DNA of 27,500 nucleotides from Leptospiraceae bacterium (GCA_016708435.1 JADJFV010000003.1:1-27500); one strand, 5' to 3'. Shown: positions 19,431 through 26,752, numbered from the stretch's first letter. Translations and numbers: made by a program. The notes: a model not told the origin generated them from the sequence alone.

Positions 19431-20987
19431 TTATTCCGGTCGCATGAGCGGAAAATAGATAGTATCCCGAATGGATGCGGAATCAGTGAGTAGCATGACA
19501 AGTCTGTCAATACCGATTCCAAGTCCACCTGTTGGAGGCATTCCATATTCCAGTGCGCGAATATAATCACTATCCATCATAAATGCTTCGTCATCACCTT
19601 CTTCTCTCATTTTCACTTGCTCTTCGAAACGTGCTTTTTGATCGAATGGATCGTTTAGCTCCGAGAAAGCATTTCCGATTTCGCGTCCTACAATATAGGG
19701 CTCAAATCGTTCAACATAGTTTGGATCATCTTCTCTGGATTTTGCCAATGGGGAAAGCTCTTTCGGAAAATCAGTGATAAAGATTGGCTGAATTAAATTT
19801 GGCTCTACTTTTTCTGAAAAGACTTCGTCAGCAATTTTCCAAATGGAAGTTGTTTCCTCACATTTGATTCCGATTTTCTTGGCTTTTTCTTTTGCTTCGT
19901 CTAATGTTTTGATTGTAGAAAAATCGATTCCAGAATATTCTTTGATGATACCAACGTATGTCTTACGATTCCAAGGTGGGGTTAAATCAATATTATCCTG
20001 TCCGTATTTGAATTTTAAACCTTTACCAATCGCATTGGCTACATGCACTATCATTCTTTCGCAAAGTTGTAGCATTGTTTCCATATCACCATAAGCCATA
20101 TAAGCTTCCATCATTGTGAATTCCGGGTTGTGTTTAATGGAAATTCCTTCGTTTCTAAAATTACGATTGAGTTCGAAGACTCTATCCATTCCGCCTACGA
20201 TTAGTCGTTTAAGATAAAGCTCAGGTGCAATTCTTAAAAACAATTGCATATCAAGTGCGTTATGATGTGTCGCGAAAGGTCTTGCTGCCGCACCACCTGC
20301 AATTGATTGCATCATTGGAGTTTCTACTTCGAGAAATCCATCTTTCGTAAGAAAGTTACGAATTTCAGCGATGATTTTACTGCGCATAATGAATGTTTCG
20401 CGCACATGATCATTTACTACTAAATCAACATAGCGCATACGGTATCTTAGCTCTTTGTCTGCAAATGCGTCAAACACGACACCGTCTTTTTCTTTTGCGA
20501 TTGGAAGAGGGCGAATGCATTTTGCTAAGAGTTGGAATTTAGTTACATGTATAGAAATTTCACCAGTCTTTGTTGTGAATAAATATCCTTCTACACCTAA
20601 TTGATCCCCTAAATCGAGAGTCTTAAAAATATGATACTGAGTATCTCCCAAATCTTTTTCGGAAGCGTATAATTGTATTATGCCGTCACGGTCTTTTAAA
20701 TGTGCAAAGCTAGCTTTGCCCATGATTCGTTTGGATTGAACTCGACCTGCAAGTTTGTGAATGATATGAACCTTACTAACATCAACGTCTGGTGTTTTTT
20801 CTTTCTCCATTTTTTGGAGGGTTTCGTTTTCATTCATTATAAGAGTATAATTATTAATTAACTCTTTGGAATGACTGTCAGGAAAAAAACGGATCGGGTA
20901 GGGATTGATTCCTAATTTCTTAAGCTCTTCTACTTTCTCAATTCGTTGGTCAATTAATTCGTTATGCTCTAATTCGTGTTCATTCAT
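19431..20987 (-). CDS. lysS: lysyl-tRNA synthetase, class II
   Basis: 518 residues from the ATG at 20987 (MNEHELEHNEL); a TTG four codons upstream is possible but less likely. It charges tRNA-Lys with lysine. An N-terminal OB-fold anticodon-binding domain (about 75-165, with GRVQSKRIMGKASFAHLKD) precedes the class II catalytic core: motif 1 around GFLEVETPMM (217-226), motif 2 FRNEGISIKHNPEFTMMEAY (277-296) and motif 3 GLGIGIDRLVML (488-499). Full-length and intact. It is convergent with the chemoreceptor gene with one base between stops, so the two transcripts must overlap. Confidence 0.97.
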   Translation of the reverse strand: MNEHELEHNELIDQRIEKVEELKKLGINPYPIRFFPDSHSKELINNYTLIMNENETLQKMEKEKTPDVDVSKVHIIHKLAGRVQSKRIMGKASFAHLKDRDGIIQLYASEKDLGDTQYHIFKTLDLGDQLGVEGYLFTTKTGEISIHVTKFQLLAKCIRPLPIAKEKDGVVFDAFADKELRYRMRYVDLVVNDHVRETFIMRSKIIAEIRNFLTKDGFLEVETPMMQSIAGGAAARPFATHHNALDMQLFLRIAPELYLKRLIVGGMDRVFELNRNFRNEGISIKHNPEFTMMEAYMAYGDMETMLQLCERMIVHVANAIGKGLKFKYGQDNIDLTPPWNRKTYVGIIKEYSGIDFSTIKTLDEAKEKAKKIGIKCEETTSIWKIADEVFSEKVEPNLIQPIFITDFPKELSPLAKSREDDPNYVERFEPYIVGREIGNAFSELNDPFDQKARFEEQVKMREEGDDEAFMMDSDYIRALEYGMPPTGGLGIGIDRLVMLLTDSASIRDTIYFPLMRPE

Positions 20988-21134
20988 ATTAATAAGCAAA
21001 CTTTAAGATTTAAGCAAAGAGTCAAGGGAAAAAACAGAGATTACCGCCAGTATAACCAATACAGAGTGTTACCCGTATCTTTTCTTTTAGTTGCTGATGC
21101 ATGAAGTATAATAGGAGTAATAATCTCAAGTAGG

Positions 21135-21177
21135 CTATCAAAGATACTCAAATCGGCGTTTTTAGTATCTTTGATAG
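21135..21177. repeat. 14-base perfect inverted repeat; copy 2 of the dispersed repeat
   Basis: CTATCAAAGATACT (21135-21148) and AGTATCTTTGATAG (21164-21177) are perfect inverted arms with a 15-base loop. The right arm plus one base equals the word at 2369-2383. Further ATAGTATC/TAGATAC half-sites follow to about 21212. It lies upstream of lysS, so it could be a leader hairpin, but the second copy elsewhere points to a repeat family. Confidence 0.5.
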
Positions 21178-21212
21178 TATTGTTGATATTATCCTTAATA
21201 GTATCCTAGATA

Positions 21213-21586
21213 CAAAGGAAAGTAAAAGGAAGCTTGATATTGGGGGCTTTTATAAGTAGTAGGAACTTTTCAAGATTACCACCGATGGACATGCGTTGGT
21301 CGCGAATACTTGGAGCGAAGGGGGGACTGAACACCGATGTGTTGGAAGCTGTTACCCCGGTCATTTCGAACCTCGCGTATGCTACTGGTTTTTTCAGGGA
21401 AATATTGCCGAGCGTGAGAAATCTATTGGGCAAAGAAACGAAGATGGAAAGAAAGATTATTTACCACGAAGAACACGAAGTTCACGAAGAAGGAAAGAAT
21501 GACTCGCATTGATGTTTTATGCTTAGCGGTTTAATCAAATAGATGTCGTGTAATTACAATTAGCGTACAATAAAAAGGAGAAAACT
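21213..21586. other. non-coding stretch with repeat fragments
   Basis: No open frame here looks like a real protein. A GTCATTTCGAACC ... GAGCGTGAGAAATCT pair (about 21359-21424) resembles a split copy of a common dispersed intergenic repeat (recalled, not searched). A nine-base tandem (CACGAAGAA / CACGAAGTT / CACGAAGAA) lies at 21465-21491. The stretch ends at an AAGGAG-type site (about 21575-21580) before ATG 21587. Confidence 0.4.
21465..21491 (+). repeat. nine-base tandem CACGAAGnn repeat
   Basis: Three consecutive nine-base units, CACGAAGAA, CACGAAGTT and CACGAAGAA. This wording is common as a dispersed intergenic repeat in many bacteria and often gives spurious HEEHEVHEE translations. 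Not a gene. Confidence 0.5.
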
Positions 21587-22422
21587 ATGGAAGAAATAGA
21601 TGGACTAGCATTAGTAGAGTTACTTAAAGAGACTTATTCAGCAGATAATAATTTACAATTGTCGAGAAAAATCGGAATCAATGCTGCTACTGTCGGAAAT
21701 TGGGAAAAAAGTAAACTATCAAAAACACTTATCAAAAATTTTATGAAATCAATAATTAAAAAAGAGCGAAATACTATTATTGGGACTGATTTTATTGATT
21801 ATGCCAAACTAAATACAATAAAGATACTGACACTAGCATTTCAGACTTTCTAGGAATAACTCAACCTGCTATTGTGAATTGGAGAAAAAAAGGTCTTACT
21901 ATTCGTTCTATATATGAAGTTCTCGAAAAATCTAAAACTGCTCATACAAAAACAATTGTTTCGCCAGTAATTGATTTTTTTCCTATCGATCAAATGAAAT
22001 CCAGTCAAGGAAAGAATTATGAAATTTTAGATAAAAAAAAAGAAAATCAAGAAGCGCTTCGCAATGAACTAAATAGTCACTATGGAATTTACATGTTTTA
22101 TGATTCAAGAGGAAATTCAATTTACGTTGGGAAGGCAAAAGATCAAACTTTATGGAAAGAAATGAATTTTGCTTATAACCGTGACAGGAGTAGTCAGACT
22201 ATAAAATGTGTCCCACACCTTAAAATTAATCGCTTCAATGCGGAAGAAGAAAAGAAAAGACAAATTAAAGTAACAAAAGTTTTTTTACATGATATTGCCG
22301 TTTATTTTTCAGCGTATAAGGTGGATACACATTTTATTGATAATCTTGAGGCAGCAATTATTAGGATGTTTCCTAATAATCTTTTTAATTCGAAAGTAGA
22401 AAAATTTAAAGGTTTAAAATGA
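21587..22422 (+). CDS. two HTH-like repeats + GIY-YIG nuclease-like domain, single frameshift
   Basis: Two frames join at about 21818-21823, where one A seems lost from an A run; repaired length is about 278 residues. The N-terminal part has two similar helix-turn-helix-like units: LQLSRKIGINAATVGNWEKS (about 25-44) and, past the frameshift, ISDFLGITQPAIVNWRKKG. The C-terminal part has the GIY-YIG signature HYGIYMFYDSRGN-SIYVGKAK (GIY about 167-169, YVG about 180-182). A conserved Glu lies in NLEAAIIRMFPNN (about 255), with following Asn residues. GIY-YIG enzymes cut DNA with one metal ion; the HTH units suggest DNA binding. No known family combines them that I can name. AAAAGGAG precedes the ATG. 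Very AT-rich, so probably acquired. Confidence 0.75.
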
Positions 22423-22747
22423 ACGCTTTATATAGTAATTGCATCTGCACCTAACAAAGAGTGAGCCACTGCGAAGCCAAGAGAAGATGTGGCTTCTTGC
22501 TCCGAGCCGGTATAATTGTGTTAGCCACACTTTGTAGTTTTCTTGTCAGACTCATGCAAGTTCGGTGCCTTTACTACTGTTACAGGACAATGCTAGTAGT
22601 TGGTCGGCTTGGAGACATGACTTTAAAACTCAAAAGGTGCTACCGCTCTTTCGAGTTTTAAAGTCATGTCGGATACTCTTAACGTTATGCGAAAGAAAAT
22701 CGAGAACTACAAAGAGTTTTTAAAATTTTAGAGGAATTACTGTTAAT
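22423..22747. other. structured non-coding region between two accessory genes
   Basis: No gene is seen. The DNA is more GC-rich than both neighbours. It contains ACCTAAC (22449-22455), a 7-base stem (GAAGCCA 22473-22479 with TGGCTTC 22490-22496), GTTAGCC (22520-22526), a long hairpin (22614-22670) and AACGTTATGC (22681-22690). The ACCTAAC and GTTAGCC/GTTATGC words resemble the outer core boxes of integron attC sites, which would make this a cassette boundary; alternatively it encodes a structured RNA. Confidence 0.4.
22614..22670. repeat. 18-base perfect inverted repeat (large hairpin)
   Basis: GACATGACTTTAAAACTC (22614-22631) and its exact reverse complement (22653-22670) flank a 21-base loop whose ends (AAAG, CTTT) can extend the stem. 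It is the strongest perfect inverted repeat I see in the window. It has no T-run on either side, so it is not a standard terminator. GGATACT follows directly at 22671. Confidence 0.75.
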
Positions 22748-23566
22748 ATGATTGATGAATTAGTGAAAGACGTCTATGCAAAATTTGGTTTAGCTTATTA
22801 CTTAACAGAATGTATTCATCGGAATTTATGTAATATTTTTACTTTTAGTTCTTTTGAATCTAGTGAACATATTGTAAATGGGCGAATTGAGGAAAAATTA
22901 AATTATTCTTTCTATAAAACATTTAATCAAATCTATATTGAGACGAAAAAAGATTTACCGGATGAAATTAAAAATCAAATGGACATAGCAGTTAAAAAAA
23001 GAAATTATTTGGCTCATCATTTTTGGTTTGAAAAGGTAAACTATTTATTTAATGAAGATAAAATAGTCATTTTATTAGATGAATTAGAAAATGACTATAT
23101 AAATTTTTTTGAAAGTATAGACTCACAATTAGATACTACAGCCAATTCTTTAGCCTCCAAATTGAATCTTCCAGATGCAATTTTACAAGAATCTTTAAAC
23201 GAAATACTTAATGGTAAAAATTGGGACGAGATACAAACACAAAGAAAACTAAATACAAAAGAATTACTAATTGCTGTTTGGGATGTAAAAGTAAATAATG
23301 GAGTGTCGTTAATTTTTGAGTTAGCAGATAAAACCTTTTGGCAATTAACTGATATAGGTTTAGGATGGACAGAATTTAAAGAAATATCTGATACTTGGAT
23401 AAGAAATAATTCTATAACTCCTCATTTGCCGGCTCATATAGAACCTAGACCAAAAAATATTAAACCGTGGGATTATGAATTAGAAATAAATAGTAAAATT
23501 TTATGGGTTAAATTATCAGAAAAAGAAAAAAAAATTAAATGGGGACTCAAAGAAAAAATAAATTAG
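22748..23566 (+). CDS. uncharacterised protein with HEPN-like Rx4H motif
   Basis: 272 residues, not recognised as a named family. The N-terminal half is helical, with KKRNYLAHHFW (83-93): R85-x4-H90 fits the Rx4-6H signature of HEPN domains, often RNases in toxin or defence systems. Residues 105-165 are a charged helical segment; the C-terminal part is beta-rich with many Trp (WDVKVNN, FWQLTDIGLGWTEF, LWVKL), perhaps a separate domain. No signal peptide or membrane segment. A GAGG site lies 13 bases before the ATG. The gene is markedly more AT-rich than its neighbours, with many ATA and AAA codons, suggesting transfer. It stands alone between two non-coding stretches. The HEPN reading is inference from one motif. 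Confidence 0.7.
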   Translation: MIDELVKDVYAKFGLAYYLTECIHRNLCNIFTFSSFESSEHIVNGRIEEKLNYSFYKTFNQIYIETKKDLPDEIKNQMDIAVKKRNYLAHHFWFEKVNYLFNEDKIVILLDELENDYINFFESIDSQLDTTANSLASKLNLPDAILQESLNEILNGKNWDEIQTQRKLNTKELLIAVWDVKVNNGVSLIFELADKTFWQLTDIGLGWTEFKEISDTWIRNNSITPHLPAHIEPRPKNIKPWDYELEINSKILWVKLSEKEKKIKWGLKEKIN

Positions 23567-23818
23567 AGTAGGAAAACTTTTACAATTTCCGATTTTCCTT
23601 CACCTAACTCTGAGTATCCACTTCGAGAGAGGACTCTATCCACTTGCACTCCAAGCCAGCTTAATTGTATAAATGAAAACTTATTAGTATACTTGATTAA
23701 TATAACCACTGGTAAAGAAAACACCCATAAACGCATATTCAAACAACCCGATGTTGCATATTCAACAAAGGACAGTGCAAGCAGGTGGTCTATATTTTGT
23801 AAACCTATCAGAAATTAC
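23567..23818. other. non-coding stretch with an attC-like half-site
   Basis: No gene is supported. ACCTAAC (23602-23608) followed by TCTG and AGTATCC (23613-23619) mirrors, as a reverse complement, the GGATACT...AACGTTATGC end of the previous gap (22671-22690). Near-repeats GAGTATCCACTT and GACTCTATCCACTT follow at 23612-23645. Nothing else recognisable is seen up to the promoter at 23819. Confidence 0.35.
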
Positions 23819-23846
23819 TTGACTAACTTTTTAATAACTGTATGGT
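23819..23846 (+). promoter_or_regulatory. sigma-70-type promoter candidate
   Basis: TTGACT (23819-23824), a 16-base spacer and TATGGT (23841-23846), ending 27 bases before ATG 23874. Each box is close to the consensus, and the placement fits the downstream secreted-protein gene. Confidence 0.4.
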
Positions 23847-23873
23847 ATTCGAACAAAATTACGAGGTAATTCA

Positions 23874-24331
23874 ATGGAAAAAATATATTAATTCTATTAT
23901 TCAGTTTTCTCCTTTCGCCTTTGTTTGCGATTGAAAAAATTGAGCCTGATCCTGCCGCAGCTAAATTAGTAGGAGAGTTTATGAATGCTCTTACAATTGC
24001 AGATGAAGCTGAGCGGTTACAGGCTATTTTACCCTTAGTGCACGATAGTTTAAAAACCAAAGACAAGAAAGATTTGTTTTCCAATGTGAAACAATTTTCT
24101 TATAAGCGAGCCGTCAATATGATAAAGCTTTATAAAAATCCAGTAGAACTTGGTGATGTGCATAAGGGATCTGTATCAACAATAGGATTCAAAGAAACAG
24201 CCGAAACAGGAAGAAGAGATAAATACTTTGTTAAAAAGAAAGAAGGTATAAATGGATTACCCGCTCCTATTCATGTCTTTATTCCTGAAGGTGGTGGAGC
24301 ACCTAAAATTTACGACTTCGGAGGTCTATAA
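23874..24331 (+). CDS. small secreted or periplasmic protein of unknown function, frameshifted in the signal peptide
   Basis: As written, ATG 23874 hits a stop after five codons. If the A6 run at 23878-23883 is restored to A7, the reading becomes MEKNILILLFSFLLSPLFA-IEKIEPD and continues to 24331: a textbook signal peptide followed by a mature chain of about 134 residues. A GAGG site (23863-23866) and a promoter-like pair lie upstream, which supports this start over the TTG at 23921. The mature part is unrecognised: an acidic helical N-terminal half (LVGEFMNALTIADEAERLQAILPLV) and a C-terminal half with KGSVSTIGFKET and HVFIPEGGGAPKIYDFGGL. No lipobox Cys follows the hydrophobic stretch. A large inverted repeat lies just downstream. 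Confidence 0.65.
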
Positions 24332-24336
24332 TAAAA

Positions 24337-24419
24337 ATTTTTGCCACAGAATCACTGAAACAATAAGGTAAGTGCGAAAATATATTTTACCTTATTGAAT
24401 CGGACTCTGTAGCAAAAAT
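24337..24419. repeat. 83-base imperfect palindrome
   Basis: An inner perfect stem CAATAAGGTAA (24361-24371) / TTACCTTATTG (24387-24397) with a 15-base loop is enclosed by outer arms ATTTTTGCcACAGAaTC and its near-complement ending GCAAAAAT. The arms reach about 34 bases each with a few mismatches. It follows the secreted-protein gene by six bases and could act as a terminator, but its size and symmetry also fit a miniature mobile element. Confidence 0.65.
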
Positions 24420-24456
24420 ATGAAAGTCAATCATTATTATCTTTTTTAAAAAAACT

Positions 24457-24489
24457 TTGACATTGTAATTCATATTTAAATTCTATAAA
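24457..24489 (+). promoter_or_regulatory. possible promoter for osmC-like/metZ pair
   Basis: A perfect TTGACA (24457-24462) is followed by TATAAA (24484-24489), though the 21-base spacer is longer than ideal. It is the only good -35 match in the gap before the coupled genes. Confidence 0.3.
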
Positions 24490-24591
24490 AGACCAAAAAA
24501 GAAAACTCTGCGTCTCGGTACCGGCGCCTATGGTGAGCAAGCTAAGCGCGTCGAATCCATGGCAAAAAGAAACTCTGCAAAGGAAATATAG
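24469..24591 (+). other. short open frame, possible gene remnant or leader
   Basis: A frame without a standard start codon reads ...KKKTLRLGTGAYGEQAKRVESMAKRNSAKEI and stops at 24589-24591, four bases before the next gene. The base composition of 24500-24570 is more GC-rich than the surroundings, and the peptide is basic and protein-like. It may be the tail of a lost gene, or the stretch may be a structured leader RNA. I do not recognise it. Confidence 0.25.
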
Positions 24592-24594
24592 AAA

Positions 24595-25017
24595 TTGAAA
24601 GTAGAATTAAAGCGTATTAACGAACCCTATCATTTTGAAGCAACGAATCAAACAGGAAATTCCATTCACATTGATGCATCTCCGCAAATTGGAGGAACAG
24701 ATAAAGGTGTGCGACCAATGGAGCTTCTCCTCATGGGACTTGCTGGTTGCGCAAGCATTGATGTAATTAATATTTTACGAAAGCAAAGATTTACAATCCA
24801 TGATTTCAAGGTCACTGTCGATGGTGAGCGAGAAACTGGAAAAGATGCTAATTTGTTTACTGATATCGTAGTAAATTTTTCTGTAAAAGGGGATATTGAG
24901 GAAGAAAAATTGGTGCGAGCTATTGAACTCAGTTTAGATAAATACTGTTCTGTTTCAAAGACTCTTGAGAAGACTGCAAAAATCTCATACAAGTATTTAA
25001 TTGAGAGGCAAATATGA
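24595..25017 (+). CDS. OsmC/Ohr-family protein
   Basis: 140 residues, typical OsmC length. Start is TTG 24595 with AAAGGA ten bases upstream. OsmC-fold proteins are dimeric thiol peroxidases; the two reactive cysteines are C52 (LLMGLAGCASIDV) and C118 (LDKYCSVSKTLEKTA), both present with the usual surrounding residues. It is expected to be cytoplasmic and reduces organic hydroperoxides or handles reactive sulfur species. The gene overlaps metZ by four bases (ATGA), so the two are co-translated. That pairing suggests a link to sulfur metabolism, for example controlling reactive sulfide species. The family is sure; the role is inferred. Confidence 0.9.
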   Translation: MKVELKRINEPYHFEATNQTGNSIHIDASPQIGGTDKGVRPMELLLMGLAGCASIDVINILRKQRFTIHDFKVTVDGERETGKDANLFTDIVVNFSVKGDIEEEKLVRAIELSLDKYCSVSKTLEKTAKISYKYLIERQI

Positions 25018-26198
25018 ATTATCCTGAATCAGAAAATTTTGAGACAAAAGCAATTCGAATACAAACAGAGCAATCTGAAAATAGAGAGCATAGCGTTCCC
25101 ATTTATATGACTTCTAGTTTTACTTTTGAGGATGCAGAACAAGCAAGGGCTCTTTTTGCAGATGAAATTCCTGGAAATATTTACACTCGTTTCTCCAATC
25201 CGAATAACAGTGAGTTTGTGCAAAAAGTATGTGCATTGGAGAGAGCAGAAGATGGAATCGCTACTGCTTCCGGTATGTCTGCGGTTTATACAAGTCTTGC
25301 GGGAATTTTAAAATCAGGAGATCATATTCTTGTCTCAAGATCAGTCTTTGGGTCTACTCATCAAATTCTAACTCAAATATTTCCTCGAGTTGGAATTCAG
25401 TTTACCTATGCGGATATTGCAAAACCCGAAGATTGGGAAGCTCTCATTCAAAAAAATACTAGAATGGTATTTGTAGAGACTCCCTCCAATCCTTCACTAG
25501 ATTTAATAGATTTAGAGTGGCTTGGAAAATTAACCAAGAAACACAATTTAATTTTGAATGTTGACAATTGTTTTTGCACCCCATATTTGCAGCAACCAAT
25601 TCAGTATGGCGCAGATTTGGTTATTCATTCAGGAACCAAATACATGGACGGGCAAGGTAGAGCAATCGGTGGAGTCATTGTAGGTAGAAAAGATTTAATC
25701 CAAGAAATCCGTTTTTTTGCCAGACACACAGGTCCTTCTCTTTCTCCTATGAATGCTTGGATTCTTTCTAAGAGTCTCGAAACACTCGCAATTCGTATGG
25801 AGCGTCATTCGCATAACGCATTAAAATTGGCTGAATTCTTGGAAATTCACTCCGATGTGGCTAAAGTTATTTACCCGTTCTTACCTTCTCACCCTCAAAA
25901 TGAATTAGCTAGAAGACAAATGAAATTAGGCGGAGGTATTGTAAGCTTTCTTGTAAAAGGCGGAATTGAGAGAGGTAGAAGATTTTTAAACTCACTTGAA
26001 ATGTTTTCACACACAGCAAACCTTGGGGATACTCGCACAATTGCAACGCATCCAGCTTCAACAACGCATTCAAAATTAACAGATACAGAGCGTGCGTTAG
26101 TTGGCATTGCACCAGGACTTATTCGAATTTCGGTTGGACTTGAACATATAGAGGATATTATTAGGGAAGTGAAGGATGCATTGGAGAAATCCAGATAG
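25014..26198 (+). CDS. metZ: O-succinylhomoserine sulfhydrylase (Cys/Met metabolism PLP enzyme)
   Basis: 394 residues, the family's usual length. PLP-dependent gamma-replacement enzyme of the Cys/Met class; MetZ makes homocysteine from O-succinylhomoserine and sulfide. The PLP lysine is K209 in HSGTKYMDGQGR; the MDGQGR continuation is typical of MetZ rather than cystathionine synthase or lyase. Other landmarks are IYTRFSNPN (56-64), ATASGMSA (83-90), ETPSNPSLDL (155-164) and the C-terminal SVGLEHIEDI. ATG 25014 overlaps the OsmC stop, with GAGAGG upstream. Intact. O-acetylhomoserine could be the actual substrate, since family members differ. Confidence 0.9.
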   Translation: MNYPESENFETKAIRIQTEQSENREHSVPIYMTSSFTFEDAEQARALFADEIPGNIYTRFSNPNNSEFVQKVCALERAEDGIATASGMSAVYTSLAGILKSGDHILVSRSVFGSTHQILTQIFPRVGIQFTYADIAKPEDWEALIQKNTRMVFVETPSNPSLDLIDLEWLGKLTKKHNLILNVDNCFCTPYLQQPIQYGADLVIHSGTKYMDGQGRAIGGVIVGRKDLIQEIRFFARHTGPSLSPMNAWILSKSLETLAIRMERHSHNALKLAEFLEIHSDVAKVIYPFLPSHPQNELARRQMKLGGGIVSFLVKGGIERGRRFLNSLEMFSHTANLGDTRTIATHPASTTHSKLTDTERALVGIAPGLIRISVGLEHIEDIIREVKDALEKSR

Positions 26199-26308
26199 CT
26201 CTTCTTCGATTCTCTACCCTGAATGGTTCATCTCCGATTAGATTTCCCTGATAGGTTTATTTGTAATAGGACTGGTTGAAATTCTAAAAATTCTGTCAAA
26301 TGCCTATT

Positions 26309-26752
26309 AGAGTTGTTGAAAAATTCATTTTAAAATACGCTTCTTAAAACCTAGGTGTAAATTCCAGAGTCCACACGAAATCCAGAAAACTAATTCTGAA
26401 AATCCGATTTTAATATTTCGAAAAACATTGGTAGTAATACTAAAGCGTTTAACTCCAGCTATTGTATTTTCAATTAAAACTCTTTTCTTGCTTATGAGCT
26501 TATTTTTCTTTTTGTCGATGGGTTTAAGTTCTTTACCTTTTGGTTTCTTTTTCGGCTTAACGATATTTGCCTTTGGATAATCTTTTTCAATGCCTTCGAA
26601 TCCATTATCCATAAGACAAGAAATATCCTTTGGTATCGAACTGATGAAATCGGTATCACGTGCATTTGTTATATCATGCGTTTTTCCGGAAATAGTTTCA
26701 GATAAAAACAAAATTCCTTTCTGTTTATTTGTTAAAATTAAATTCTTGGCAC
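26309..26752 (-). mobile_element. truncated IS5-type insertion sequence
   Basis: The 3' part of a transposase gene plus a probable terminal region: TAGAGTTGTTGAAAAATTC at about 26309-26327 resembles ends of IS5-group elements. The other end is missing: transposase similarity stops at about 26750, where an NHL-repeat coding fragment begins on the opposite strand. No inverted repeat is seen at that junction, so a deletion or rearrangement removed the 5' half. Confidence 0.6.
26325..26752 (-). pseudogene. IS5-family (DDE_Tnp_4-like) transposase, C-terminal fragment
   Basis: The frame is open from the junction at about 26752 (KNLILTNKQKGILFLSETISGKTHD...) and ends LGFKKRILK at 26325. It matches the last two thirds of the catalytic domain: SGKTHDITNA, DNGFEG (second catalytic Asp, residue 35 of the 128-residue piece starting at 26711), KKPKGKEL, ISKKRVLIENTIAGVKRF (catalytic Glu81) and a terminal YNL-like GLWNLHL. 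The first catalytic Asp and the N-terminal part are absent, so it is inactive. Confidence 0.75.

Noticed and set aside
21234..21512. Open frames of 92 and 68 codons in the gap before the GIY-YIG gene
   Set aside because: They run through intergenic repeat sequence (CACGAAG tandem), have no ribosome binding sites and no family resemblance.
22461..22661. 66-codon open frame across the structured gap
   Set aside because: It spans the perfect hairpin and attC-like words, lacks a ribosome binding site and has unlikely composition (many Cys and Arg).
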